DNA of 57,273 nt from an uncultured Bacteroides sp. (GCA_900552645.1 USAN01000013.1:1-57273), one strand, 5' to 3'; positions 24,141 through 34,463 are shown, numbered from the stretch's first letter. The notes: generated by a model from the sequence alone, not told the origin. Numbers and translations: made by a program.

Positions 24141-26591
24141 TTAAAGATTTTTAGGTTTATATATAGCATTCCACCATGTATCGTCATTCTGAAGCCACTT
24201 CGCAAACCATGCAAATATAGTGTTTTGCCACTGTATGCGCTTGCCATAATCTACTATATGATGGTCCTGACCGTCAACTAGTACCATGGCTGTTTCACGA
24301 CCCAAAAGTTTTAGTGCAGTAAACATCTGGATACTCTCTCCTACCGGTACATTCATATCGATAGCGCCATGCAAAAATAGTAATGGTGTGTGAATTTTAT
24401 CGGCATTGAACAGCGGACTCTGTTTTACGAACAAGTCGACATCTGTCCATGGATAACTGTTGGCCATAGAAACCTCACTATATGAATATCCCCAATATCC
24501 TTCACCCCAATAGCTTGTATGATCGCTTATGCCGGCATGCGATATGGCTGCGGCAAAGATATCGGTTTTTGTCTGAAGATATTGCGTCATGAAACCACCA
24601 TAAGATGCACCTATGCATCCTATTTTCTTTGCGTCTACAAAACTATGTTCTTCAACAAACTTATTAGTACCTTCTATTATATCTTCTGCCACACGACTTC
24701 CGGCTGTATTTACATGGCGAGAGGAAAATTCCTGACCGAAACCTGTGGCACCACTAGGTTCTATTACATATACTATATAACCAAGTGCTGCATAGGCATG
24801 ATGTGGATAACGGCTCTCGAAATTGCGACTGGTTGGACTACATCCGCCGTAATAATTCACTATCATAGGATACTTTTTTGAAGCATCGAAATGTGGAGGA
24901 AGATAATAACGGCCATATATAGTATCGGCGCCAGAACTTATAAAGTTCCATGGATGACATTCGCCCAACTGGACGTTAGCCAGAATCTCTTTGCTAAGAT
25001 CTTCGCGCAGAGTAGACTTTAACGTTTTTGAGTTAAGTAGGTACATGCGGTCCGAATTCGATGCGCTCTGCCCATAATAAGCAATGATGGAAGCAGAAGA
25101 GGCTACCGAGAATTTTCTTACTATATCTTCGGATACGTTTATCTGTTCTATCTTGAGTGAAGATGGATCAAGACGGTAAAGATTTACAAAGTCTAGGTTC
25201 TCGGCTGTAAAATATATATAGTTATCGGAACGATTCCATTTTACAGACTGAACATTAGGATTGAAATTGCGTGTAAGAGGAGTAATCTTTCTATCGGCAA
25301 GGTTCATTATGTACATCTGATTATCAACCATGCTGGGAACTCTTCCTTTTGGAACAGTACTTCCTATAGATCCCAAACATTCCGGCGAACCTGTAATCAA
25401 TATTTTATTGCCATCGGGCGAGAATGAAGCATCCGATATAAAGCCGTCATTATCTACAAGAAGTTCGGTATTAAGAGTCTTTACATTCATTCTGTATATA
25501 GAGAATAATGTAGTAGGACGTGCAGTAAGACGCTGACGCGAAGTCATAAAGAGTATATGTGTGCCATCGGCCGAAACATCGGTTGGCCATACATTATTAT
25601 ATCCGAAAGTAAGTTGCTGCATTACTCCCGTCTTAAGGTCGTACTTCGAGATGTAAGAGCGGTTTCTCCAGCCTGGCTGACGATCATCGGGTTGTAACAC
25701 CTGATATATCTCTTTTTTCTCTTTAGGTCCTTCCTGCTGCAAGGTATATAAAAGATATTCTTCGTTGGGCGATATGGTAAAATATCCTTCAGGAATATTA
25801 TCTGCCTCTACTTTTTCATGACCTGTTGCAGGACTGACGGTGACAAGCTGGAGACCTTTTGACGACTTACGTGTATAATAATAACGGCTGTCCGAAGGCA
25901 TCCATCTGATATTTTCGGTTCGCGTTGCCACTATGTTTCCCGAAGATATTTCGGTAACAGTAGAATGCGAAGATGTCTGACCGCCTGTGCGTGTGGTATT
26001 ATAGTTTGTTATAAGATACTTGCCGTTTGGCGAAATTGATGTTCCCGAAAAATGCATACCATGAAGTACATCCGATATATTATAAAGGCGATTATTGTCT
26101 GTACGCAACTTCACCACTCCATTTTTTTCGGTCTCGAAACTTACTCTAAGTGAATCGGATTTTCCTTTTTGAGATAGGTATTTAATAACTAAATCGTGAG
26201 TAGATGGCTCAAGAGTTATATTATCATCCTGCTGTTTTACACCATCTACATATATTTGATAATCTTTCAAACCTTCTATCTTGATCTTTCCTTTTGTATA
26301 TAACGTGTTTTCGAGGCGAAACCCTACAAGGTTCAATGAATAAGAGGAAGATGATGAAGGAAGTAGAGGTCCGTTCACTATTTTTCCACTCATTACACTA
26401 TTAAGAGAGATGTTGCTATCAAGCAACTGTTGTGATGTGAAAGTTTTTGAATTTACATCTGTAGTATCTAACTTGAATGGAATATTTACCTGATATGGAC
26501 CTACATGGCGGAAGGATGTTACATCTATTTTTTCGGCATGAGATACCATAGAGCTCAGCAATACACAAACAAACAATATCTGTTTTTTCAT
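24141..26591 (-). CDS. Secreted S9 prolyl oligopeptidase / DPP-IV-like peptidase
   Basis: Exported serine peptidase of 816 residues. The signal peptide is MKKQILFVCVLLSSMVSHAE, so the protein is periplasmic or outer-membrane associated. An N-terminal PD40/beta-propeller region (about 150-520) contains ISPNGKYLI, SADGTHILF and SFSPDGNKIL repeats. The C-terminal alpha/beta-hydrolase has the triad S663 (GASYGG), D745 (AIDMNVP) and a His of DGQDHH near 777. Such enzymes remove X-Pro or X-Ala dipeptides, but the exact specificity is not clear from sequence. The ATG at 26591 is preferred to an upstream alternative that falls inside the promoter. Confidence 0.9.
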   Translation of the reverse strand: MKKQILFVCVLLSSMVSHAEKIDVTSFRHVGPYQVNIPFKLDTTDVNSKTFTSQQLLDSNISLNSVMSGKIVNGPLLPSSSSSYSLNLVGFRLENTLYTKGKIKIEGLKDYQIYVDGVKQQDDNITLEPSTHDLVIKYLSQKGKSDSLRVSFETEKNGVVKLRTDNNRLYNISDVLHGMHFSGTSISPNGKYLITNYNTTRTGGQTSSHSTVTEISSGNIVATRTENIRWMPSDSRYYYTRKSSKGLQLVTVSPATGHEKVEADNIPEGYFTISPNEEYLLYTLQQEGPKEKKEIYQVLQPDDRQPGWRNRSYISKYDLKTGVMQQLTFGYNNVWPTDVSADGTHILFMTSRQRLTARPTTLFSIYRMNVKTLNTELLVDNDGFISDASFSPDGNKILITGSPECLGSIGSTVPKGRVPSMVDNQMYIMNLADRKITPLTRNFNPNVQSVKWNRSDNYIYFTAENLDFVNLYRLDPSSLKIEQINVSEDIVRKFSVASSASIIAYYGQSASNSDRMYLLNSKTLKSTLREDLSKEILANVQLGECHPWNFISSGADTIYGRYYLPPHFDASKKYPMIVNYYGGCSPTSRNFESRYPHHAYAALGYIVYVIEPSGATGFGQEFSSRHVNTAGSRVAEDIIEGTNKFVEEHSFVDAKKIGCIGASYGGFMTQYLQTKTDIFAAAISHAGISDHTSYWGEGYWGYSYSEVSMANSYPWTDVDLFVKQSPLFNADKIHTPLLFLHGAIDMNVPVGESIQMFTALKLLGRETAMVLVDGQDHHIVDYGKRIQWQNTIFAWFAKWLQNDDTWWNAIYKPKNL

Positions 26592-26611
26592 ATTTATAGT
26601 AGTTTTGCTAA

Positions 26612-26642
26612 CAAATATAAACAATTATTGCCATAGTTCAAG
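26612..26642 (-). promoter_or_regulatory. Promoter of the S9 peptidase gene
   Basis: -7 TATATTTG (26612-26619) and -33-like CTTG (26639-26642) with a 19-bp spacer, minus strand. Confidence 0.6.
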
Positions 26643-26670
26643 ATTCAGAATATAACATACATATTTTTTT

Positions 26671-26781
26671 GTAAAGGATATGTAAAGGATATGTGAACAT
26701 TCCGTGAACATTCCCGAAGGAAATGTCACACTGAGACAGCCCATAAACAGGGCGTTTAAACCATATTGTGACATTGTGGAA
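26671..26781. repeat. Degenerate internal copy of the GTGAA-rich repeat
   Basis: Begins with four contiguous 11-bp units: GTAAAGGATAT twice (26671-26692), then GTGAACATTCC twice (26693-26714). Further right is TTGTGACATTGTGGAAT (about 26766-26781), resembling the inner block of the terminal repeats. The intervening bases show no gene. Confidence 0.55.
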
Positions 26782-26798
26782 TATAAAAACACAAAAAA

Positions 26799-26829
26799 TA
26801 ATCTCGGTGTATTTTATGCACCGAGATTA
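26799..26829 (-). terminator. Terminator of lysE-DUF4924-rfbD-prfC
   Basis: Perfect 11-bp stem TAATCTCGGTG/CACCGAGATTA with a 9-nt loop, followed by a T-run on the minus strand. It starts 21 bp after the prfC stop. Confidence 0.85.
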
Positions 26830-26850
26830 CTTTTTCATATAGATTATATA

Positions 26851-28419
26851 TTAAAATTCGCTAGTGAAATGGAATTTTATATGTTTAAAATCATTCTGAG
26901 CCATTTGCAGTACATAGTTACTGTCGGCTAGGAATACATCGCGCCCTTCTCGGTCTTTTGCCATGTATTGATACTTACGCTTCTTGAATGCCTCAAGCTC
27001 TTCGGCATCGTCGCTCTCTACCCAACAAGCTTTGTAAAGACTGATAGGTTCCCAACGACATTTTGCATTATATTCATTTTCAAGACGATACTGTATTACT
27101 TCAAACTGAAGCTGACCTACGGTGCCGATAATTTTACGTCCGTTAAACTGATTTATGAAAAGCTGTGCCACACCCTCGTCCATAAGCTGATCTATACCTT
27201 TGGCAAGTTGTTTCTGTTTCATAGGATCGGCATTTTCTATATACTTAAACATTTCGGGCGAGAAACTTGGTATACCACGGAAGTGAAGCATTTCGCCTTC
27301 GGTAAGAGTATCGCCTATCTTGAATGTACCGTTATCGGGTAATCCTATAATATCTCCTGCCCAAGCCTCGTCTACTGTAGTCTTGCGCTGTGCCATAAAT
27401 TGTGCAGGTGAAGAAAAACGCATACTCTTACCATGACGAACATGATAGTAAGGAGTGTTACGTGTAAACTTGCCCGAACATATCTTGCAGAATGCTATAC
27501 ATGAGCGATGATTTGGATCGATATTTGCAGTAATCTTAAATACAAAACCTGAGAATTTAGGCTCGTCAGGATTAATATCGCGCTCTACCGCATGAGTAGC
27601 ACGAGGATAAGGAGCTATCTGTACAAAGCAATCCAAGAGTTCCTGCACACCAAAGTTATTAAGTGCCGAACCAAAGAATACAGGGGCAAGCTGTCCCTCA
27701 AGATAATCTTCCTTGTCGAACTCAGGATATACACCCTCTATTAATTCAAGATCGGCACGCAACTTTTCGGCCAAAGGAGTACCTATATGAGTGTCAAGTT
27801 CAGAGCTATTTACATCTACCTCTACCTTTTCGGTCACTACCTGCTTGGAAGCCTGAAAAAGATTAAGATTATTTTCGTATATGTTATATACACCCTTAAA
27901 ACGAGGTCCCTGCTCAATTGGCCATGAAAGCGGACGTACTGATATTGAAAGTTCCTCCTCTAGTTCATCAAGTAAATCGAAAGGATCTTTACCCTCACGG
28001 TCCATCTTGTTTACGAATATTATTACAGGAGTATTACGCATACGGCATACTTCCATAAGCTTACGAGTCTGACTTTCAACACCCTTTGCACCATCTACTA
28101 CAATAATAACACTGTCGACAGCTGTAAGAGTACGATAAGTATCTTCGGCAAAGTCCTGATGGCCCGGAGTATCGAGTATATTTATCTTGTAATCCTGATA
28201 ATCGAATTCCATTACCGATGTAGTTACAGATATACCACGCTGTTTCTCTATATCCATCCAGTCGGATGTAGCCGTCTTCTTTATTTTATTACTTTTTACC
28301 GCACCTGCTACCTGTATCTGACCTCCGAAAAGCAAAAGCTTCTCGGTAAGAGATGTCTTACCGGCATCGGGATGGGCAATAATAGCAAACGTTCTTCTTC
28401 TTTCTATTTCAGGATTCAT
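26851..28419 (-). CDS. prfC: Peptide chain release factor RF3
   Basis: Translational GTPase of 522 residues that recycles RF1/RF2. GTPase motifs are canonical: AHPDAGKTSLTEKLL, QRGISVTTS, DTPGHQDF and NKMDREGKDP. The order and length of domains II and III match RF3 rather than EF-G. It is the last gene of a tight operon, 2 bp after rfbD, and ends with a terminator. Confidence 0.97.
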   Translation of the reverse strand: MNPEIERRRTFAIIAHPDAGKTSLTEKLLLFGGQIQVAGAVKSNKIKKTATSDWMDIEKQRGISVTTSVMEFDYQDYKINILDTPGHQDFAEDTYRTLTAVDSVIIVVDGAKGVESQTRKLMEVCRMRNTPVIIFVNKMDREGKDPFDLLDELEEELSISVRPLSWPIEQGPRFKGVYNIYENNLNLFQASKQVVTEKVEVDVNSSELDTHIGTPLAEKLRADLELIEGVYPEFDKEDYLEGQLAPVFFGSALNNFGVQELLDCFVQIAPYPRATHAVERDINPDEPKFSGFVFKITANIDPNHRSCIAFCKICSGKFTRNTPYYHVRHGKSMRFSSPAQFMAQRKTTVDEAWAGDIIGLPDNGTFKIGDTLTEGEMLHFRGIPSFSPEMFKYIENADPMKQKQLAKGIDQLMDEGVAQLFINQFNGRKIIGTVGQLQFEVIQYRLENEYNAKCRWEPISLYKACWVESDDAEELEAFKKRKYQYMAKDREGRDVFLADSNYVLQMAQNDFKHIKFHFTSEF

Positions 28420-28421
28420 TC

Positions 28422-29282
28422 TTATTTCTTTATCAATTCATTTATACAATCAACCAAACTTTCCTCCCAATGAGGAATTTCGATGTTATAAGTCTCTTTT
28501 ATTTTTGTTTTGTCCAATACAGAGTAATTTGGACGTGGGGCTTTTGAAGGATAGTCTTCGGTATGAAGAGGTTTTACCTTGCAATTATTTATACCTGCTA
28601 TGCGATGTATTGACTTAGTAAAATCGTACCAAGAGCATACACCTTCGTTACTGAAATGATAACGACCAGGAACTATCGCTTTATTTATAGCTGCAAATAT
28701 AGCTACCGCAAGATCGCGAGCATAAGTAGGCGTACCTATCTGGTCGAATATAACTCCTAACGAATCGCGTTCGGTACCAAGCTTTATCATTGTTTTTACA
28801 AAGTTATTGCCAAATGGAGAATATAACCATGCAGTACGTATAATCATTGCATTATTACATTCTCTAAGAACAGCCTCTTCGCCGGCCAGCTTTGTAACCC
28901 CATAAACAGAATTAGGACAAGTGGAATCGGTTTCTTTATAAGGAATATGGTTGGTGCCATCGAACACGTAATCGGTAGAGACATGTATTATAGAACCGTT
29001 ATTCGTTTGTACAGCTTTAGCTAGATATCCTACCGCTATATTATTAAGACGATTACAAAGTTCTTCATTATCTTCTGCCTTATCTACAGCAGTATAGGCA
29101 GCACAGTTTACTATAATATCTATTTTATTATCTTGTACAAAAGAGAGTACAGCTGCCTCATTGCATATATCAAGTTCGGCTATATCTGTAAAATAATAGT
29201 TGTACTCACGGTTGTCGTTTGCCAGTAAACGCATTTCATTTCCCAATTGGCCGTTTGCGCCGGTCACCAATATATTTTTCAT
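28422..29282 (-). CDS. rfbD: dTDP-4-dehydrorhamnose reductase
   Basis: Short-chain dehydrogenase/RmlD enzyme of 286 residues making dTDP-L-rhamnose with NAD(P)H. The nucleotide motif GANGQLGNEM is at residue 8, the catalytic Y-x-x-x-K in SVYGVTKLAGE, and STDYVFDG precedes it. The other rml genes are not in the window, so it functions with enzymes encoded elsewhere. It lies 12 bp after DUF4924 and 2 bp before prfC. Confidence 0.93.
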   Translation of the reverse strand: MKNILVTGANGQLGNEMRLLANDNREYNYYFTDIAELDICNEAAVLSFVQDNKIDIIVNCAAYTAVDKAEDNEELCNRLNNIAVGYLAKAVQTNNGSIIHVSTDYVFDGTNHIPYKETDSTCPNSVYGVTKLAGEEAVLRECNNAMIIRTAWLYSPFGNNFVKTMIKLGTERDSLGVIFDQIGTPTYARDLAVAIFAAINKAIVPGRYHFSNEGVCSWYDFTKSIHRIAGINNCKVKPLHTEDYPSKAPRPNYSVLDKTKIKETYNIEIPHWEESLVDCINELIKK

Positions 29283-29294
29283 TATAATAGGATT

Positions 29295-29837
29295 TTAGAA
29301 TTCCAATTCTCCTTTTTTATCTTCAATATAATATTTAGCCAACATCCCCAAGAATGTTGATATAGCATCTTGTGCTTTTATTGTTTCTTCGCTTATCTCC
29401 TTTTTTTGGAGTTTTAAAAGTAATATTCCATACAATGCATCAAAGCATGTTGCAAGTTCAGGCTCTTCCTTATCGGCTCCTTTAGCGCGTAGCTCTACTA
29501 TAAAAGGTAATGTTTTATAATAGGCAGCACTATAATATGGATATTTTGACGACCTAAGCAACTGTAAATGCAAATCGGTAAGCCAAGATATTATATTCTT
29601 ATTAATCTGAAGATGTCCCTTCTCCATAACCCCTTCATCTCTCATCATATTGATAAGATCTTCGTACCACTTTATCATCTCTTTTCTTTGATCGTCAGTC
29701 AAAGGATAAGGATTAATAACATTCTCCTCTATCTTATTTATATCAAAGTTATTGGCACGAATCAAATCCTCTACCTGCCACATATAAATAAGATATTCGG
29801 CTATGTTCTTTTCTTTTAAAAGTTTGGATATATACAT
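29295..29837 (-). CDS. DUF4924 family protein
   Basis: Predicted soluble, helical, acidic protein of 180 residues without signal peptide or TM segment, so cytoplasmic. It opens MYISKLLKEKNIAEYLIYMWQ and matches DUF4924, a Bacteroidota family seen beside rfbD and prfC. No catalytic motif is visible. The function is unknown. It sits 25 bp after lysE and 12 bp before rfbD. Confidence 0.8.
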   Translation of the reverse strand: MYISKLLKEKNIAEYLIYMWQVEDLIRANNFDINKIEENVINPYPLTDDQRKEMIKWYEDLINMMRDEGVMEKGHLQINKNIISWLTDLHLQLLRSSKYPYYSAAYYKTLPFIVELRAKGADKEEPELATCFDALYGILLLKLQKKEISEETIKAQDAISTFLGMLAKYYIEDKKGELEF

Positions 29838-29862
29838 AATAATGAAATATTAAAATGTTTTA

Positions 29863-30522
29863 TCAGTATAACGAGTTGCCTGATATTGTGTAAATAAAAC
29901 CAACTACAGACAATACCATAACAATAATACCTATTATACGGTTCAGCATCCATATACCGCGAAGATTGAAGCGCCTACGTACCTTGTTTACCGAATAAGT
30001 AATGCCCAGCCACCACAAAAGGGCACCAAGAACTATTGCCAGATAACCTACTAGCTGAAAGCCGATAGGACTTCCCGGCATAACAAACGAGAATCGGGCA
30101 AACAAACCAATGAAAAGAAAAATAATAAGAGGATTGGACAATGTTACGAAGAAAGCAGTAACGAAATTGTGAAGATAACTGCCTGGAGTGGAAGAAACAG
30201 GCCGGATAGATTGTACAGGATTACTACGGAAAGTATATATACCGAATACAAACAGCATCACACTTCCTATTATTTGAAGAAGAACCTGATTCTTTGTCAG
30301 GAATTCATCCATAAAACTCATGCCATATCCTGTTATAAGAGCATATCCTATATCACTTAAAGAGGCCCCCAGACCTGTTACAAAACCATACCATCGTCCC
30401 TTGTTCAGTGTGCGCTGTATACAAAGTACCCCAACAGGACCTAATGGCGCAGAAACTACCACACCAACAATAAGTCCTTTCACCAACAGATCGAGTATGG
30501 TTACTTGTTCTATCCAATTCAT
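29863..30522 (-). CDS. LysE-family amino-acid exporter
   Basis: Inner-membrane protein of 219 residues with about six TM helices. The family opening GLIVGVVVSAPLGPVGVLCIQRTLNKGRWYGF is visible, followed by FFVTLSNPLIIFLFIGLFA. Substrate is unknown; the family exports amino acids such as lysine, threonine or homoserine. I chose the ATG at 30522 (MNWIEQ). The 34-codon upstream extension runs into the divergent purL promoter. It heads the four-gene operon ending in prfC. Confidence 0.85.
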   Translation of the reverse strand: MNWIEQVTILDLLVKGLIVGVVVSAPLGPVGVLCIQRTLNKGRWYGFVTGLGASLSDIGYALITGYGMSFMDEFLTKNQVLLQIIGSVMLFVFGIYTFRSNPVQSIRPVSSTPGSYLHNFVTAFFVTLSNPLIIFLFIGLFARFSFVMPGSPIGFQLVGYLAIVLGALLWWLGITYSVNKVRRRFNLRGIWMLNRIIGIIVMVLSVVGFIYTISGNSLY

Positions 30523-30575
30523 GTTGCAAATATCATACTTTTTTACGAAAGTACCTATATTTGCCAATAAATTTC

Positions 30576-30606
30576 TTTCGTAGACAATCTCTTTTATATA
30601 ACTTTG
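30576..30606 (+). promoter_or_regulatory. Promoter of purL
   Basis: -33-like TTTC (30576-30579), 19-bp spacer and -7 TAACTTTG (30599-30606), giving a leader of about 60 nt before the ATG at 30673. Confidence 0.6.
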
Positions 30607-30672
30607 CACCTTGTTAATAAACAATTATATTTTTATTTAAGTATACGATTATTAATCAACTATAAAAGTCCT

Positions 30673-33600
30673 ATGATCCTATTTTTCAGAACGGCCTCTA
30701 AAAGCGTTATAGCAACAGAGGTTAATCACGAACTGACCGCAGAAGACATAAACAAGTTATGTTGGCTGTACGGTGAAGCAGCAGTAGAAAACGAAGAAAA
30801 CACTAAAGGCTACTTCATTGGTCCACGCCGTGAAATGATTACTCCTTGGAGTACAAACGCTGTAGAAATCACTCAAAATATGGGTGTTCAAGGCGTACAG
30901 AGAATTGAAGAGTATTTTCCGGTAAAAGATGAAAATGCCGAATTCGACCCTATGCTCCAAAGACTTTACAAAGGTCTAAATCAAGATATTTTCACTGTAA
31001 ACAGACAGCCTGCTTCTATTATTTATATTGAAAACCTTGAAGAATATAATGAAAAAGAAGGATTAGCTCTTTCAAAAGAAGAGATGGAATATCTTCTAAA
31101 GGTAGAAAAAGATTTGGGTAGAAAGCTTACCGACTCGGAAGTATTCGGATTTGCACAAATCAATTCAGAGCACTGCCGCCACAAAATATTTGGTGGTACT
31201 TTCATTATAGATGGAGAAGAAATGGAATCTTCACTTTTCCAGATGATAAAGAAAACAACTCAGGAAAATCCTAACAAAATCATTTCGGCGTACAAAGATA
31301 ATGTAGCTTTTGCCGAAGGTCCTGTAGTTGAACAATTCGCACCGGCCGACCATACTACTTCCGATTATTTCGTAATCAAAGATATCAAAACAGTAATATC
31401 GCTTAAAGCTGAAACTCATAACTTCCCTACAACTGTAGAACCATTTAATGGTGCATCGACAGGTAGTGGTGGCGAAATACGCGACCGTATGGGCGGAGGT
31501 AAAGGTTCATGGCCTATTGCCGGTACTGCTGTATATATGACTTCATACCCACGTACCGAAGAGGGACGTGAATGGGAAAACATTTTACCTGTACGTAAAT
31601 GGTTATACCAGACTCCTGAACAGATACTTATTAAAGCTTCTAACGGTGCTTCTGATTTTGGTAACAAATTCGGTCAACCACTTATCTGCGGTTCTGTATT
31701 AACATTCGAGCATCAGGAAAATGGCGAAGAATATGCATTCGATAAAGTAATAATGCTTGCCGGAGGTGTAGGTTACGGAACTCAACGCGACTGTTTGAAA
31801 GGACACCCTGAAAAGGGTAATAAAGTAGTTGTATTGGGTGGTGATAACTATCGTATCGGTCTTGGTGGAGGATCTGTTTCATCAGTAGAAACCGGTCGTT
31901 ACTCATCGGGAATAGAACTTAATGCCGTTCAGCGTGCTAATGCTGAAATGCAGAAACGTGCTTACAATGTGGTACGTGCATTATGTGAAGAAGAAAATAA
32001 TCCTATCGTATCTATACACGACCACGGTTCGGCCGGTCACGTAAACTGTCTTTCGGAACTTGTAGAAGAGTGTGGTGGCGTTATCCACATGGACAAACTT
32101 CCTATTGGAGACAATACTCTTTCGGCTAAAGAAATTATAGCAAATGAGTCGCAAGAACGTATGGGATTGCTAATAGACGAATCGGCTATTGAACATGTTC
32201 AGAAAATTGCTGATCGCGAACGCGCTCCTATGTATGTTGTAGGTGAAACTACAGGAGATGCTCATTTTGCTTTTGAACAGGCTGATGGTGTACGTCCATT
32301 CGACTTAGACGTTGACCAAATGTTTGGTTCTTCTCCTAAAACTTACATGATAGACAAGACTGTAGAACGTCATTATGAAAATGTATCTTATGATGCAGCT
32401 AACCTTAACGATTATGTATCACGCGTACTTCAATTAGAAGCGGTGGCATGTAAAGACTGGTTGACAAACAAAGTAGACCGCTCGGTAACAGGTAAGGTAG
32501 CACGTCAACAGTGCCAGGGAGAAATACAGTTACCATTAAGCGACTGTGGTGTAGTAGCATTGGATTACAGAGGAGAAAAAGGTATAGCAACATCGATAGG
32601 TCATGCACCTCAGGCAGCTTTGGCTAACCCTGCAGCAGGCTCTGTACTTGCAGTATCGGAAGCTCTTACAAATTTAGTATGGGCACCTATGGCAGAAGGT
32701 ATGGATAGCATATCTCTTTCGGCTAACTGGATGTGGCCATGCCGCGCTCAGGAGGGTGAAGATGCTCGTCTTTACACGGCTGTAAAAGCATTATCGGATT
32801 TCTGCTGTACTTTACAGATAAATGTTCCTACAGGAAAAGACTCTTTGTCAATGACTCAGAAATATCCTAATGGCGAAAAAATAGTAAGTCCGGGAACTGT
32901 TATTGTTTCGGCAGGTGGTGAAGTGTCAGACATAAAGAAAGTTGTATCTCCTGTATTGGTAAATGACGAAAAGAGCTCAATATATCATATAGATTTCAGT
33001 TTCGACGCACTACGTCTTGGAGGCTCGGCTTTTGCACAATCTTTAAACAAAATTGGCGATGATGTACCTACTGTACAAAACGCTGAATATTTCCGCGATG
33101 CATTCCTTGCAGTACAAGAGCTTGTAAATAAAGGTCTTATTATGGCAGGTCACGATATTTCGGCAGGTGGTTTAATCACTACTCTTCTTGAAATGTGTTT
33201 TGCCAATGTAGAAGGCGGTATGGAAATAAGTCTTAACAAGATAAAAGAGCATGATATTGTAAAAATATTATTCGCCGAAAATCCAGGTATCGTTATTCAG
33301 GTAAAAGATAAACATAAAGAAGAAGTTAAGAAAATACTTGAAGATGCCGGCGTAGGATATATTAAACTTGGTAAGCCTACAGAAGAACGTCATATTTTGG
33401 TGACAAAGGATGATGCCACATATCAATTTGGCATAGATTACCTTCGTGATGTTTGGTATTCTACCTCTTATCTTTTGGACCGCAAACAGAGCATGAATGG
33501 TTGTGCTAAGGAACGTTTCGAAAATTATAAAGAGCAACCTATAGAAACAGCATTCAACAAAACATTTAGCGGTAAGCTGTCACAATACGGATTAAATCCT

Positions 33601-34374
33601 GACAGAAAAGAGCGCACCGGAATTAAAGCTGCTACTATCCGTGAAAAAGGAACTCAATGCGAACGCGAAATGGCATATGCTTTACACCTTGCAGGCTTTG
33701 ACGTGAAAGATGTTACAATGACCGACCTTACAAGCGGCCGCGAAACTCTTGAAGATGTTAACATGATAGTATTCTGTGGAGGTTTCTCTAACTCGGACGT
33801 ACTTGGCTCGGCTAAGGGATGGGCCGGTGGTTTCCTATTCAACCCTAAAGCTAAAGCTGCACTCGACAACTTCTATGCTCGCGAAGATACATTATCACTT
33901 GGAGTATGTAACGGATGTCAGCTTATGATAGAATTAGGACTTATAAATCCTGATCATAAGAAGAAATCGAAAATGCTTCATAACAATTCTCATAAATTCG
34001 AATCTTCTTTTACAGGTGTAACTGTGCCAATGAATCAAAGTGTAATGCTTGGTTCTTTAAGCGGAAGTAAACTTGGTATATGGGTAGCTCATGGAGAAGG
34101 TAAATTCTCATTACCTTATGAAGAGGATAAATACAATGTTGTATTAAAATACTCTTATGACAAATATCCTGGAAACCCTAATGGTTCTGATTATGATGTA
34201 GCCGGACTGGCAAGTGCCGATGGACGCCATCTTGCAATGATGCCTCACCTTGAACGCGCTATATTCCCATGGCAGAATGCAACTTATCCTGCGAATAGAA
34301 TAAGCAACGATCAGGTTACACCATGGATTGAAGCTTTTGTAAACGCAAAAACATGGATTGAAAGTAAGAAATAA
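30673..34374 (+). CDS. purL: Phosphoribosylformylglycinamidine synthase, single large type
   Basis: Enzyme of 1233 residues that uses ATP and glutamine to convert FGAR to FGAM in purine synthesis. Large-type architecture: N-terminal and linker domains, two AIR-synthase-like halves (SEHCRHKIFGG, ETHNFPTTVEPFNGASTGSGG, GGDNYRIGLGGG, PTGKDSLSM, GHDISAGGLITTLLEM), and a C-terminal glutaminase. The glutaminase nucleophile is C1079 (GVCNGCQLM). The promoter and conserved start MILFFRTASKS support 30673 over the upstream alternative. No small PurS/PurQ partners are needed in this form. It ends with a strong terminator. Confidence 0.96.
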   Translation: MILFFRTASKSVIATEVNHELTAEDINKLCWLYGEAAVENEENTKGYFIGPRREMITPWSTNAVEITQNMGVQGVQRIEEYFPVKDENAEFDPMLQRLYKGLNQDIFTVNRQPASIIYIENLEEYNEKEGLALSKEEMEYLLKVEKDLGRKLTDSEVFGFAQINSEHCRHKIFGGTFIIDGEEMESSLFQMIKKTTQENPNKIISAYKDNVAFAEGPVVEQFAPADHTTSDYFVIKDIKTVISLKAETHNFPTTVEPFNGASTGSGGEIRDRMGGGKGSWPIAGTAVYMTSYPRTEEGREWENILPVRKWLYQTPEQILIKASNGASDFGNKFGQPLICGSVLTFEHQENGEEYAFDKVIMLAGGVGYGTQRDCLKGHPEKGNKVVVLGGDNYRIGLGGGSVSSVETGRYSSGIELNAVQRANAEMQKRAYNVVRALCEEENNPIVSIHDHGSAGHVNCLSELVEECGGVIHMDKLPIGDNTLSAKEIIANESQERMGLLIDESAIEHVQKIADRERAPMYVVGETTGDAHFAFEQADGVRPFDLDVDQMFGSSPKTYMIDKTVERHYENVSYDAANLNDYVSRVLQLEAVACKDWLTNKVDRSVTGKVARQQCQGEIQLPLSDCGVVALDYRGEKGIATSIGHAPQAALANPAAGSVLAVSEALTNLVWAPMAEGMDSISLSANWMWPCRAQEGEDARLYTAVKALSDFCCTLQINVPTGKDSLSMTQKYPNGEKIVSPGTVIVSAGGEVSDIKKVVSPVLVNDEKSSIYHIDFSFDALRLGGSAFAQSLNKIGDDVPTVQNAEYFRDAFLAVQELVNKGLIMAGHDISAGGLITTLLEMCFANVEGGMEISLNKIKEHDIVKILFAENPGIVIQVKDKHKEEVKKILEDAGVGYIKLGKPTEERHILVTKDDATYQFGIDYLRDVWYSTSYLLDRKQSMNGCAKERFENYKEQPIETAFNKTFSGKLSQYGLNPDRKERTGIKAATIREKGTQCEREMAYALHLAGFDVKDVTMTDLTSGRETLEDVNMIVFCGGFSNSDVLGSAKGWAGGFLFNPKAKAALDNFYAREDTLSLGVCNGCQLMIELGLINPDHKKKSKMLHNNSHKFESSFTGVTVPMNQSVMLGSLSGSKLGIWVAHGEGKFSLPYEEDKYNVVLKYSYDKYPGNPNGSDYDVAGLASADGRHLAMMPHLERAIFPWQNATYPANRISNDQVTPWIEAFVNAKTWIESKK

Positions 34375-34405
34375 TACATTCCATTAAGTATAACACAAAA
34401 AAAAG

Positions 34406-34463
34406 AATGCAACCTTAAAAGTCTTTTTCTATTAAGTTAAAGACTTTTACAAGGTTGCATTTT
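34406..34463 (+). terminator. Terminator of purL
   Basis: Long two-part stem: AATGCAACCTT with AAGGTTGCATT, and AAGTCTTT with AAAGACTTT inside, followed by TTTATTAG. Confidence 0.85.

Noticed and set aside
30604..30672. 23-codon N-terminal extension of PurL
   Set aside because: It overlaps the -7 promoter element at 30599-30606 and would start from a non-ATG codon; MILFFRTASKS is a natural start.
31231..34300. Long reverse-strand ORFs within purL and other genes
   Set aside because: They are shadows of strongly coding forward genes, with no family resemblance and no promoter.
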